Of a stretch of DNA of 64,000 nucleotides, positions 53,601-60,046 are shown piece by piece. The DNA is from Luteitalea sp. (GTDB lineage: Bacteria; Acidobacteriota; Vicinamibacteria; Vicinamibacterales; Vicinamibacteraceae). The notes below the pieces were generated by a model. It searched no databases and was not told the DNA's origin. It saw only the letters and a program-made list of their open reading frames with translations. A program made the translations under genes and the position numbers. The stretch covers positions 49,614 through 113,613 of the forward strand of contig WHTZ01000007.1 in NCBI GenBank assembly GCA_009377495.1. The letters are read 5' to 3'. Each line of letters begins with the position of its first letter. Position 1 is the stretch's first letter.

Positions 53601-54258
53601 CCGCATCGGGTACAACGCGCTCGTGGACCTGCCGTTTGGCCGAGGCCGGCGCTGGGCAGGCGACGTGGCCCCCTGGCTGAATCAGCTCATCGGCGGATGG
53701 CAGGTTGCCCTGATCGGCGATTGGCGCAGCGGCTTCTGGAGCAGCATCGATCCCTCACGGCGCCAGTTCGGCAGCCCGGACGAGATTCTCCTGGATGAGG
53801 ATGACCGGATGATCGTGGATATCTTCGGAAGGGAGCAGCGCTTGTGGTTCCGCGGCGACTTCGATCCGAATGAGGCGATCAGCGCCGGCGGCGATCTGGC
53901 TGCACTGGTGAATCCGGATTGCACCCAGCGGGTGGTGCGCCAACTCGGACCGAGCTGCGACAACCAGCTGCCGCAGGAGCTCAGCGACGGTACGATCCGG
54001 CTCACCCCAGTCGGTGACGCGTTCAACACCGATCCCAGGGCGTTCTTCCTCGGACCGGGCGCATGGAATCTGGATTTTTCCCTGTTCAAGCACTTCTCCC
54101 TGTCGAACGGCATGAGCCTGAGGTTTACCGCGGACTTCTTCAACGTGTTCAATCACCCGAACGACGTAGCCCCCGACTCGGTCACGGGGCTGCAGGATCT
54201 CAGCCAGCAGGACAATGAGCCGCGGACGATTCAGTTATCCCTGCGGCTGAACTGGTAA
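50644..54258 (+). CDS. Oar-like TonB-dependent receptor, 1204 aa
   Basis: The ATG at 50644 follows GGGAGGGGGAG; the frame is open further upstream, but this start gives a proper signal peptide (LLLRVAIGLIAVLVLPHTVV, AQ). Then come the carboxypeptidase-regulatory domain (VVTGVVQDVNEAVIPGLEVS, YYFGGIPRGNYRISVQLEGF), the plug (DFDRIQQLPLNGRSVANLFN, ATVTLVTRSGTNELHGSLFE) and a barrel ending IQLSLRLNW. All parts are intact. It is followed by a ROK regulator (49 bases) and a Gfo/Idh/MocA oxidoreductase on the same strand, a grouping typical of sugar-use operons. The cargo is probably an oligosaccharide, by inference. Confidence 0.9.
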   Translation: MRQLSTGRLLLLRVAIGLIAVLVLPHTVVAQTGSGVVTGVVQDVNEAVIPGLEVSLVNLDTNVSQATVTNEVGLYYFGGIPRGNYRISVQLEGFQTWTTNFELQVGQTASISPTLEIGEIGETLEVQGAAPLINTEAMGEADVRDFDRIQQLPLNGRSVANLFNLTPGVEGGGNARVLGQKVGSLQITTDGISSVDRFGGGMVRIPPALDAIQEFRIDTVGADARYSRPATVTLVTRSGTNELHGSLFEVHRNNAGGLRARRREESEGDAAKLIRNEFGANGGGPVRLGPLYDGQDRTFWFAAFEGLRQRQENLTVSSVPTDAMWNGDMSGLVDAQGNQITIYDPLTTDENGVRQPFPNNVIPRDRIHPFAQQLQGLTHPATNDINPLVGNNLETAYPVKNDENKLTLKVDHVLSPIDHLSVRWSRDTRENRTEGGRFGSPANAEAGLGTGRQDVEINNVSVNYRRTFAPTLLSEVLVGVNRSNNSSGTLADATPFANELGLPNPFGVTGWPTLSAEFPAWDADNRNDQALTRGTVEGNLTWIKGDHAIQFGGAFSREHNNVRELQQAQGSHSWNGDWTGLYDPIGDQRVSRTGHEFADMLLGTPSFLSNQFNRGFFYLRNSELAFYVQDKWTVTPRLTLHLGLRWEKWTPFTEGQNRLAAIDPDTALDSFQVVTATGHDMRSLPGVPPAALDSWEVRGLSWVTADQVGMPDSLFAADNNNFGPRVGAAFRLTDRTVLRGSYGEYFWPMPLSQILQTSRINPPLNLRFTTQPNLTDGSGTWTLRNQPNPDNFVGRADVATEGIVDITSNAAQALVWDARNWQDARSQAWNVTIEHEFIKETAVRLSYLGNHGSNLEQRASFNSQELEFNFIERTGEPVVGQRDVLRANPDWNPHYLNRTGRSNTHSAQVEVARRFTDGLAFQWFYTYSRQRTTTDADGFNPGNGTINNTAGNRAVPENHQILGNPSLSYDDRLDLIYFNGTNVPPHRIGYNALVDLPFGRGRRWAGDVAPWLNQLIGGWQVALIGDWRSGFWSSIDPSRRQFGSPDEILLDEDDRMIVDIFGREQRLWFRGDFDPNEAISAGGDLAALVNPDCTQRVVRQLGPSCDNQLPQELSDGTIRLTPVGDAFNTDPRAFFLGPGAWNLDFSLFKHFSLSNGMSLRFTADFFNVFNHPNDVAPDSVTGLQDLSQQDNEPRTIQLSLRLNW

Positions 54259-54307
54259 TCGACTGAAACGGGCCACTAAGCTTTCTCTGCGAGATCGAAC
54301 AAAACCT

Positions 54308-55537
54308 ATGGCTTCTCGTTCGAAGAGACAGCAGATCCTGCGGCCGAATGAAATTCGCGCAAACAACCGAGCGGTCGTGTTACAGATGCTTCGGCGCTCG
54401 GAGCGTGTCTCGCGCGCCGAGATCGCGCGCGGCAGCGGTCTGTCGGAAGGCACGGTCTCGCGCCTTGTCGCAGGCCTCATCGACGATTCGCTGGTGATCG
54501 AGGACGGCGCGGAGAATTCCACCGGCGGTCGCCCGGGCAGGTGTCTGCGGCTTTCCCCGAATCGCGTGGCGCTCGGTGTGAACATCGATACCTGGGAAAC
54601 GCGGTTTTCAATCGCGAACATGCGGGGTCACATCCTCGAAAGCCGATCAGTGTGAACACCGCCGGACCCCGGTCGGACGCTGGATGTCATTGCTGAACAG
54701 TCCAGGGCGTATCACGTGAAATATGGCACTGATCGCTTGGAAGACCTGGGTGTGACGGCCCGCGGCATTGTGGACAGTCACACGGGCATGGTCCAATTGG
54801 GCAATAATCCGCGCTGGCAGCGCGTTCCCGTGCGGGAGACCTTACAGAGCAAGCTCGGTCTGCGGGTGCATGTGGAGAACGACGTGCGCGCCGCCGCTCT
54901 CGCTGAGTATCACTATACAGATCCAGATGTGGAGAGCAGCCGTTGCCTGCTGTTTGTCGCACTCGGTGAAGGGTTTGGTGTGGGTATCATATTGGATGGA
55001 AGACTCTATAGGGGCCCGCATATGGCCGCAGGTGAATTCGGCCAGATGGTGATTGGCGACAACGCGGGTTCGGAGCGTCATGATCGGCGCGATTGCTTGG
55101 AACGGCTGGTGTCGAACCCGGCGATCTGCGAGCGGTATGCGGCGCTGAGGTCCGGACGCGGCGCCGCCAATCCCCGTCATAGCGCCACTCGTGTGCGGAG
55201 GATCTGTCAGGCGGCCTTGGACGGCGAGGCCGAGGCACAGCGGGCCCTTCGTGAAACCACGCGGTATCTGGGGCGTGGCATCGCAAACCTGATGTGGGGT
55301 TTGGATCCCGACACCGTGGTCCTGAGCTCCACATTGGGCTTGGCGTGGCCTCTGCTCCTGCCGGTGATTCAGCAGCAGCTTCCTGATCTTGGGGGCGGGC
55401 GCGCCTTCCGCAGCGTGCCGATCCGCCTCTCCGTCCTAGGCGAGGAAGGCACGGCTGTCGGCGCGGCAACCCTACCCTTTCGGCGCCTGTTCCACACAGA
55501 AGAGCCCGTTGCTGGCAATCAGCATCGGTTCCCATAG
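54308..55537 (+). pseudogene. ROK-family transcriptional regulator with an in-frame TGA stop
   Basis: A single frame of 410 codons is interrupted once, by TGA at 54653-54655. The part before it is a winged helix-turn-helix domain (ILRPNEIRANNRAVVLQMLR, SRAEIARGSGLSEGTVSRLV) and the start of the ROK fold (ALGVNIDTWETRFSIANMRG). The part after it, beginning TPPDPGRTLDVIAEQSRAYH, has the sugar-kinase-like fold (LGVTARGIVDSHTGMVQLGN, GEGFGVGIILDGRLYRGPHM, AAGEFGQMVIGDN). The usual zinc Cys cluster of ROK proteins is not clearly kept. As read, the N-terminal 115 residues would bind DNA without the sugar-sensing part, and a GTG at 54716 could restart. Mutation, readthrough or sequencing error are all possible. 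Confidence 0.85.
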
Positions 55538-55551
55538 GAGGTGTCTGACAG

Positions 55552-56892
55552 ATGGCCAAAGAGCGAAATTCAACGCTAAGCCGACGGCACTTTCTCATGA
55601 CCAGCAGCGCCGCGGTGGCGGCGACGGCCGTCTCACGTGCTGCTGCGACGAGCATTCCGCAACAGCCTGAACGTCTTCGGCTGGCGGTGATCGGAACCGG
55701 TTCGCGAGGATCGCATACGTGGGGGCGGGAGCTGGTCGAGAACTACAGTGACGTGGTGGACATTGTCGGACTGTGCGACATCAACGGCAAACGTGTGGAG
55801 GCGTCGAAGACACTCATCGGCACCGCCGCACCGACGTTTACCGATTTCGACCGGATGCTAAGAGAAACCCGGCCGGATTCTGTCATCGTCACGACGATCG
55901 ATTCGACCCACGCCCAGTACATTATTCGAGCGCTCGAGCTCGGCTACAACGTGATCACCGAAAAGCCGATGTGTACCGACGAGGAACAATGCCAGGCGAT
56001 CCTCGACGCGCAGAAAAGAAGCAAGAACACCGTGACAGTCACCTTCAACGCGCGCCATGGCTCCGAGGACAAAAAGGTCAAAGAGCTCATGATGGAGAAG
56101 GCGATTGGTGACGTCCTGTCGGTCGATTTTCACGAATACCTCGATACCAGTCACGGCGCAGACTACTTCCGCCGCTGGCATCGCCTGAAGAAGAATTCGG
56201 GCACGCTTTTGGTCCACAAAGCGTCGCACCATTTCGACCAGGCCAACTGGTGGCTCGATTCCGCGCCGGTCGAGGTGATGGCGCGCGGAGACATCCGCTT
56301 CTACGGCCGAAATCATGCCTTCCGCAGCACGCATTGCCGCGCCTGTTCTTATAAGGAGCAGTGCAAGTTCTACTGGGACGTGACGCGCAATCCCACATAC
56401 GTGAAGCTCTACGTCGACTGCGAGTCGGAAGACGGCTACCTGCGTGACGGGTGCGTCTGGAAGGAGGACATCGACATCTACGACACCATGGCGGTGACGG
56501 TGGAATACGAAAATGGCGTTCTGCTCAACTACACGGCTAATACCTACCTCCCCTACGAGGGGCAGTCAATTTCCTTCAACGGCACGGAGGGCCGGCTCGA
56601 CTACCAGAGCTACGGCGGCGGTGGTCACGCGGCGAAAGAGCTCAGACTGACGCGGAGTTTCGGAAAGTCGGCGGTCATCACGGACCTGCCTCCAGCGCGC
56701 CAGGGCGGCCATGGCGGCGCCGACGCGTCCATGCAAGACCTGCTGTTTCGCCGGAAAGATGACGCTGATCCGCTGGGACTGCGCGCCGACCTTCGAGCCG
56801 GAGCGCTTTCCAGCCTCATTGGAATTGCCGCATACCGCAGCATCGAACAGGGCGGTGCCGTGATTAAGATTGCTGATCTCGTCAAGTTCTAG
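55552..56892 (+). CDS. Gfo/Idh/MocA-family oxidoreductase, Tat-exported
   Basis: This 446-residue protein has a strong AGGAGG site. The N-terminal Tat signal is LSRRHFLMTSSAAVAATAVS. The NAD(P)-binding fold has LRLAVIGTGSRGSHTW (about residues 42-57), followed by the family motif VITEKPMCTDEEQCQAILDA with the catalytic Lys of EKP. The C-terminal beta-sheet domain includes TLLVHKASHHFDQANWWLDS. A cysteine-rich insert (HCRACSYKEQCKFYW, then CESEDGYLRDGC) is unusual and could bind metal. These enzymes oxidise or reduce sugars and sugar derivatives, and the Tat signal puts this one in the periplasm. It lies 14 bases after the ROK gene, in the same operon. Confidence 0.9.
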   Translation: MAKERNSTLSRRHFLMTSSAAVAATAVSRAAATSIPQQPERLRLAVIGTGSRGSHTWGRELVENYSDVVDIVGLCDINGKRVEASKTLIGTAAPTFTDFDRMLRETRPDSVIVTTIDSTHAQYIIRALELGYNVITEKPMCTDEEQCQAILDAQKRSKNTVTVTFNARHGSEDKKVKELMMEKAIGDVLSVDFHEYLDTSHGADYFRRWHRLKKNSGTLLVHKASHHFDQANWWLDSAPVEVMARGDIRFYGRNHAFRSTHCRACSYKEQCKFYWDVTRNPTYVKLYVDCESEDGYLRDGCVWKEDIDIYDTMAVTVEYENGVLLNYTANTYLPYEGQSISFNGTEGRLDYQSYGGGGHAAKELRLTRSFGKSAVITDLPPARQGGHGGADASMQDLLFRRKDDADPLGLRADLRAGALSSLIGIAAYRSIEQGGAVIKIADLVKF

Positions 56893-57079
56893 AGGGCCGC
56901 GGCTTTCAGCCGCGCCCCCCGACGCTCACTTAACGCACCAAAAAACTTGACTCAAAGAGTCAAGTTTCGGTGCCTCAAGGGTTCTAGCGGACCGCGGCCA
57001 GGGCCGCGCTCCGCGACGCTCACTTGAGAACCCTGAAACCTGACACAATGCGTCACGTTTCGGGTTCTCAAGGGTTCTA
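56891..57079 (+). repeat. two tandem units of palindromic element family A
   Basis: Unit 1 (56891-56985, 95 bases) and unit 2 (56986-57079, 94 bases) share one layout: a GC hairpin (GGCCGCGGCTTTCAGCCGCG in unit 1; CCGCGGCCAGGGCCGCG in unit 2), the link CGACGCTCACTT, then a second hairpin, ending CTCAAGGGTTCTA. The second hairpin is AACTTGACTCAAAGAGTCAA in unit 1 and TGACACAATGCGTCA within longer arms (GAACCCTGAAAC / GTTTCGGGTTC) in unit 2. The first base of unit 1 lies inside the TAG stop of the oxidoreductase gene. Other copies are at 19368-19414 and 62279-62353, both inverted. The hairpins may end transcription from both sides. Confidence 0.8.
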
Positions 57080-57085
57080 ACGGGC

Positions 57086-57490
57086 CTAGCGCTTCTTCGG
57101 GGCGGCCGCCTTCGTCTTCTCGCCCTCGGCGACTTCCTTCGCGCGGAACTTCGCGATGGCCTCGATCAACGTCACGGGGACGGGCTCTGAGAGCGGGAAG
57201 CGGATCGTGCCCTTATTGTTGACCTCGTACGGTGCCAGGGCGTCCTTGAACGCTGCGACAAGGGGAGCGGTGGAGGGGTAGAGCGAGTAGTGCTGCTTCC
57301 ACGCAGCGAAATAGAGCACGGGGCGCCCGTGCAGTTTGTACGCGGGCATCCTGTACGAGATCGCTTCTTCGGCTCCGGGTACGGCCTTGCGGATGGTGCT
57401 CCGCACGCGTTTGAGTACGCCCTGCACGGCCCGTGGGAAGCCCGCGATGTATTCATCTATATTCTTGGGTGGTGCTTGATCAGTTTTCAT
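57086..57490 (-). CDS. DUF1801 (YdhG/iron-chaperone-like) domain protein
   Basis: This 134-residue protein begins MKTDQAPPKNIDEYIAGFPR and continues RSTIRKAVPGAEEAISYRMP and AYKLHGRPVLYFAAWKQHYS. The I-x-Y-x-M-P-A-Y motif and FAAxKxHxSLYP are diagnostic of DUF1801, a frataxin-like fold (YdhG group). Bacillus members have been linked to intracellular iron handling, but most are uncharacterised. The C-terminus KTKAAAPKKR is a basic tail. It ends 7 bases from the family A tandem repeat and heads away from the gene 57521-58048 by 30 bases, in the same direction, so it may share a transcript with the ArsR/SRPBCC pair. Confidence 0.88.
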   Translation of the reverse strand: MKTDQAPPKNIDEYIAGFPRAVQGVLKRVRSTIRKAVPGAEEAISYRMPAYKLHGRPVLYFAAWKQHYSLYPSTAPLVAAFKDALAPYEVNNKGTIRFPLSEPVPVTLIEAIAKFRAKEVAEGEKTKAAAPKKR

Positions 57491-57520
57491 ATCGTCCCGA
57501 TGTGAAAGGCGTCGCGGCTT

Positions 57521-58048
57521 TCACCGAAGCGACGCGACGAGCTCGTCGAGCTGATCCATCGTCGCGCGCAGGCCGTGCTCCATGCCCGACGCGAGAGTAC
57601 TGTCGAGCACTTCCTTCGACGGATACAGCTCGTGCGCCACGAGGTGCGTCTTGCCGTCGTGCTCGTCGAAGGTGACCGTGACGATGACTGCCCCGGCGTC
57701 ACCCACTGGCTCGAAGCCCTTCGCCTCGAAGAAGTAGGTGTAGACGAGGCGCGAGTGCGGCGTGACCTCGGTGTACTTGCCTGAGAACGCGATTTCGTCA
57801 CCCTTGTCGCGTTGGAGAACGTAGCGGTAGCTACCGCCGACGCGGATGTCGGCGTCGCAGCTCACCACGGAGACGCCGAGCGACTTTGGCGCCCACCAAC
57901 GGCTCACGAGCTCTGGCCTCGTCCAGGCGTCGAACACGATGCGCGCCGGCCCGTTGAACGTGCGCTTGATGACGAGCTCGCGATCGGACGTGCGCTCCAG
58001 CGACGTGCGGTTCATCGGGACGGGCTCCCTGCTTTCTCTTGCGACCAT
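57521..58048 (-). CDS. SRPBCC (AHSA1-like) domain protein
   Basis: This protein of about 175 residues starts from ATG 58048, which has GGAAGGAG upstream; a later ATG at 58015 (MNRTSLERTS) is also possible. START-fold marks are DRELVIKRTFNGPARIVFDA, WTRPELVSRWWAPKSLGVSV, GGSYRYVLQRDKGDEIAFSG and the C-terminal helix EVLDSTLASGMEHGLRATMD. The domain binds hydrophobic ligands in a helix-grip pocket; its physiological role is not defined. It is coupled to the ArsR gene immediately upstream, a very common pair in which the ArsR-type repressor controls the SRPBCC gene. Confidence 0.88.
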   Translation of the reverse strand: MVARESREPVPMNRTSLERTSDRELVIKRTFNGPARIVFDAWTRPELVSRWWAPKSLGVSVVSCDADIRVGGSYRYVLQRDKGDEIAFSGKYTEVTPHSRLVYTYFFEAKGFEPVGDAGAVIVTVTFDEHDGKTHLVAHELYPSKEVLDSTLASGMEHGLRATMDQLDELVASLR

Positions 58049-58367
58049 CGGACGTCTCCTTCCCTTTGAGCTCTTCGATGAGCTCGTCCAGTTCCTCGAA
58101 GCGCGCATCCCAGAGTTGGCGATAGCGCTCGAGCCACTCGTGAAGTTGGCGAAGCGGTTGCGCGCGCAGCTCGTAGAGCCGCTGCTGGGCGCGCGGCTGC
58201 ACGGCGACGAGCCCGGCTTCCTTCAGCACGCGCAGATGCTTCGAGACCTGCGGTTGGTTGAGCTGAAGGCGCTCGCCGATGTGGTTCACAGAGCGAGGCC
58301 CGGAGCGCAGCAGCTCGACGATCCGGAAGCGGTTGGGCTCCGCAAGAGCAGCGAACGTCTCGATCAC
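57831..58367 (-). CDS. ArsR-family transcriptional regulator, C-terminus possibly read through by frameshift
   Basis: The GTG at 58367 gives the usual start IETFAALAEPNRFRIVELLR. The winged helix follows: SVNHIGERLQLNQPQVSKHL, RVLKEAGLVAVQPRAQQRLY and ELRAQPLRQLHEWLERYRQL. Family members of this kind end soon after the ELDELIEELKGKE helix (about residue 105). Here the frame runs on for about 70 residues of Arg/Ala-rich sequence that is out-of-frame SRPBCC gene, an overlap of over 200 bases. A lost stop codon or an indel near 58030 is likely. No metal-binding Cys motif is seen, so a non-metal ligand is expected. Two AGGAATAT direct repeats lie just upstream of the start. Confidence 0.8.
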   Translation of the reverse strand: MIETFAALAEPNRFRIVELLRSGPRSVNHIGERLQLNQPQVSKHLRVLKEAGLVAVQPRAQQRLYELRAQPLRQLHEWLERYRQLWDARFEELDELIEELKGKETSDGRKRKQGARPDEPHVAGAHVRSRARHQAHVQRAGAHRVRRLDEARAREPLVGAKVARRLRGELRRRHPRRR

Positions 58368-58409
58368 GATCCTAATATTCCTGCCACGGCATATTCCTGT
58401 CAAGGAATT

Positions 58410-59153
58410 TTAGGTTATTTCCTCCCACTTCGGGACATTGACCCCCTTCACGATGAGCCACAGGGAGAGTCCCAATTCCGCGACAAAGGCGGGCAGGATC
58501 AGCCAGGGGAACAGCAGCCTCGCAGCGACTGCCGGTGCCACCATTTGCGCCAGGCTGAACACGACGTAGCCCACGCCCCCAATTACCAGCAGGGTGCCGA
58601 GGATCCTGGGAAAGTATCCCGATCTGTGAATGAGATAACCGAACAGCACACAGCAGAAGCCGAAGAACAGCAGGCTGACGCCGTAGCCATAGCTATGCAC
58701 TCTGAGAAATACGTACGCCAGGACGTACAATTGCTCCGGATCGAGGGCCTTCAGGTAGTCGGCCCGACCCAGTACGACCAGGGCCGCAACTTCGAAGAGC
58801 TTGGCGACGCCGTAGATGCCGACGAACGTCAGCCTGAAGAACGCTGCGAGCAAGGCCACATTCCGGCTCACTGGCCTGAGCAGAACATACAGGATCATCG
58901 CCAGCACGACGTCGCACACACACGTGAGCATTTCGCCCGCCAGGCCGACGCGGAACAGTGTCTCGGAACCCAGGATGTTGCTGGCGGTAGCCGCGGCGTC
59001 GCCCGGCACGATCAGCGTGCCTCGGACGAAGGTCTCGCCGAAGAGGGCGGCCACGATGATGAACAGATAGAGGATTCCGCCGATCCGTGCGTAAGTCTGT
59101 GGTGAGGCTTCAACGGCACGACGTGTCACGTCGCCCCCTTTGTAAATCGACAT
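58410..59153 (-). CDS. DUF4386 integral membrane protein
   Basis: This 247-residue protein has seven or so predicted membrane helices: IGGILYLFIIVAALFGETFV, MLTCVCDVVLAMILYVLLRP, VALLAAFFRLTFVGIYGVAK, GVSLLFFGFCCVLFGYLIHR, ILGTLLVIGGVGYVVFSLAQ, LLFPWLILPAFVAELGLSLW. The pattern A-x-G-x-x-Y-L at the start and ending WLIVKGVN are the DUF4386 family marks. No biochemical function is established for the family. It stands upstream of the ArsR gene on the same strand, with a 42-base gap after its stop, so it may be expressed independently. Confidence 0.85.
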   Translation of the reverse strand: MSIYKGGDVTRRAVEASPQTYARIGGILYLFIIVAALFGETFVRGTLIVPGDAAATASNILGSETLFRVGLAGEMLTCVCDVVLAMILYVLLRPVSRNVALLAAFFRLTFVGIYGVAKLFEVAALVVLGRADYLKALDPEQLYVLAYVFLRVHSYGYGVSLLFFGFCCVLFGYLIHRSGYFPRILGTLLVIGGVGYVVFSLAQMVAPAVAARLLFPWLILPAFVAELGLSLWLIVKGVNVPKWEEIT

Positions 59154-59194
59154 CAGCGTTGCGCGGCGGATGTGTCAACGCGCGCATGCGGCGC

Positions 59195-59225
59195 TTGACC
59201 CTGTCCATGTAAGACGATATCTTAC
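59195..59225 (+). promoter_or_regulatory. promoter and operator of the VapBC-like operon
   Basis: TTGACC (59195-59200) and TATCTT (59218-59223) are separated by 17 bases, a good sigma-70 type promoter. A perfect inverted repeat, GTAAGA-CGATA-TCTTAC (59209-59225), covers the -10 box and is a natural site for autorepression by the antitoxin. The -10 box ends only 6 bases before the GTG start at 59230, so the transcript would have almost no leader. Confidence 0.75.
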
Positions 59226-59229
59226 CCGT

Positions 59230-59460
59230 GTGAAAACAACCGTCTCGTCCAAGGGCCAGATAGTGTTGCCCGCTGAGCTCCGGCAGATGGATCGGGTCGA
59301 GCCTGGCCAGGAGTTCGACGTCGAACGTCTCGACCGTGGCGATTATCGCCTCATCCGGCGTGCCGCCCGGCCGAACGATGGAGCCGTCGACTGGCTGCTC
59401 GCCTGTCCGGAGAAGGGCTTTTTCGTCCCCGTCGCATCAGAATCGACGGCCACGCTGTGA
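59230..59460 (+). CDS. vapB: AbrB/MazE-type antitoxin (VapB-like)
   Basis: This 76-residue protein starts with GTG and the swapped-hairpin AbrB motif MKTTVSSKGQIVLPAELRQM, followed by PGQEFDVERLDRGDYRLIRR. This is the DNA-binding domain of MazE/VapB antitoxins. The tail (DGAVDWLLACPEKGFFVPV) contains the peptide that normally blocks the toxin active site. The frame is open upstream, but this start gives the exact family N-terminus. It overlaps the toxin gene by ATGA (59457-59460) and would repress its own promoter through the inverted repeat at 59209. Confidence 0.9.
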   Translation: MKTTVSSKGQIVLPAELRQMDRVEPGQEFDVERLDRGDYRLIRRAARPNDGAVDWLLACPEKGFFVPVASESTATL

Positions 59461-59867
59461 AGTACCTCGTCGACGCCAACGTCCTCAGCGAGCCGACAAA
59501 GCCGGCTCCTGAGCCACGTGTGATCGACTGGCTGCGCGCCCACGAACAGGACATCGCCGTCGACCCCATCATCCTCGGCGAGCTACGATTCGGCATCTTG
59601 CTGCTGCCCAGAGGGAAGAAGCGAACGGCGCTCGAGCGGTGGTTCGACGCCGGTGCCCAGCGTCTGCACTGCCTGCCGTGGGAAGCTGACACCGGTTTGA
59701 GATGGGCGGAACTGCTGGCGCGTCTCCGGACCACTGGGAAGGCGATGCCGATCAAGGACAGCCTCATCGCTGCTACAGCCCTCGTCCACGACCTGATCGT
59801 GGTGACGCACAACCGTTCGGACTTCGGAAAGACCGGGGTACGGATCGTCGATCCGTTTGTCCGCTAG
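59457..59867 (+). CDS. vapC: PIN-domain ribonuclease toxin (VapC-like)
   Basis: This 136-residue protein begins MKYLVDANVLSEPTKPAPEP, with the first acidic metal residue in LVDANV. The second acidic block is IILGELRFGILLLPRGKKRT, and the third and fourth are KDSLIAATALVHDLIVVTHN with the final RSDFGKTGVRIVDPF. These are the conserved Asp/Glu positions of PIN nucleases that use magnesium to cut tRNA or rRNA. The length is normal. It is translationally coupled to the antitoxin, forming a standard type II toxin-antitoxin pair. Confidence 0.92.
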   Translation: MKYLVDANVLSEPTKPAPEPRVIDWLRAHEQDIAVDPIILGELRFGILLLPRGKKRTALERWFDAGAQRLHCLPWEADTGLRWAELLARLRTTGKAMPIKDSLIAATALVHDLIVVTHNRSDFGKTGVRIVDPFVR

Positions 59868-59913
59868 CCGCGAAGCGGCGGTCTTGCGCCGCGCGTCGGA
59901 TGACGACGACGGG

Positions 59914-60012
59914 GTTCGATGAGTCCGCTTCGAGCGCCTTCAACACGGCGCGTGTCCGATCGCGTACGCCCATCTTCGCGAGAATGCTGGTTCATCGCGA
60001 TGTTTCATCGGC
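59914..60012 (-). pseudogene. remnant of a LuxR/NarL-type helix-turn-helix domain
   Basis: On the minus strand the frame reads ADETSR, a TGA, then TSILAKMGVRDRTRAVLKAL and EADSSN. ILAKMGVRDRTRAVLKALE is the recognition end of a LuxR-type HTH (compare TVRTHVTSILAKLGVRDRTQ). The residues expected before TSIL are partly present, but several codons are missing and a stop interrupts them. No receiver domain remains. It is a decayed fragment between VapC and HxlR genes. Confidence 0.45.
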
Positions 60013-60046
60013 AACTGGCAAAAGGGGCGAGGGTTTCTAGGATGCG

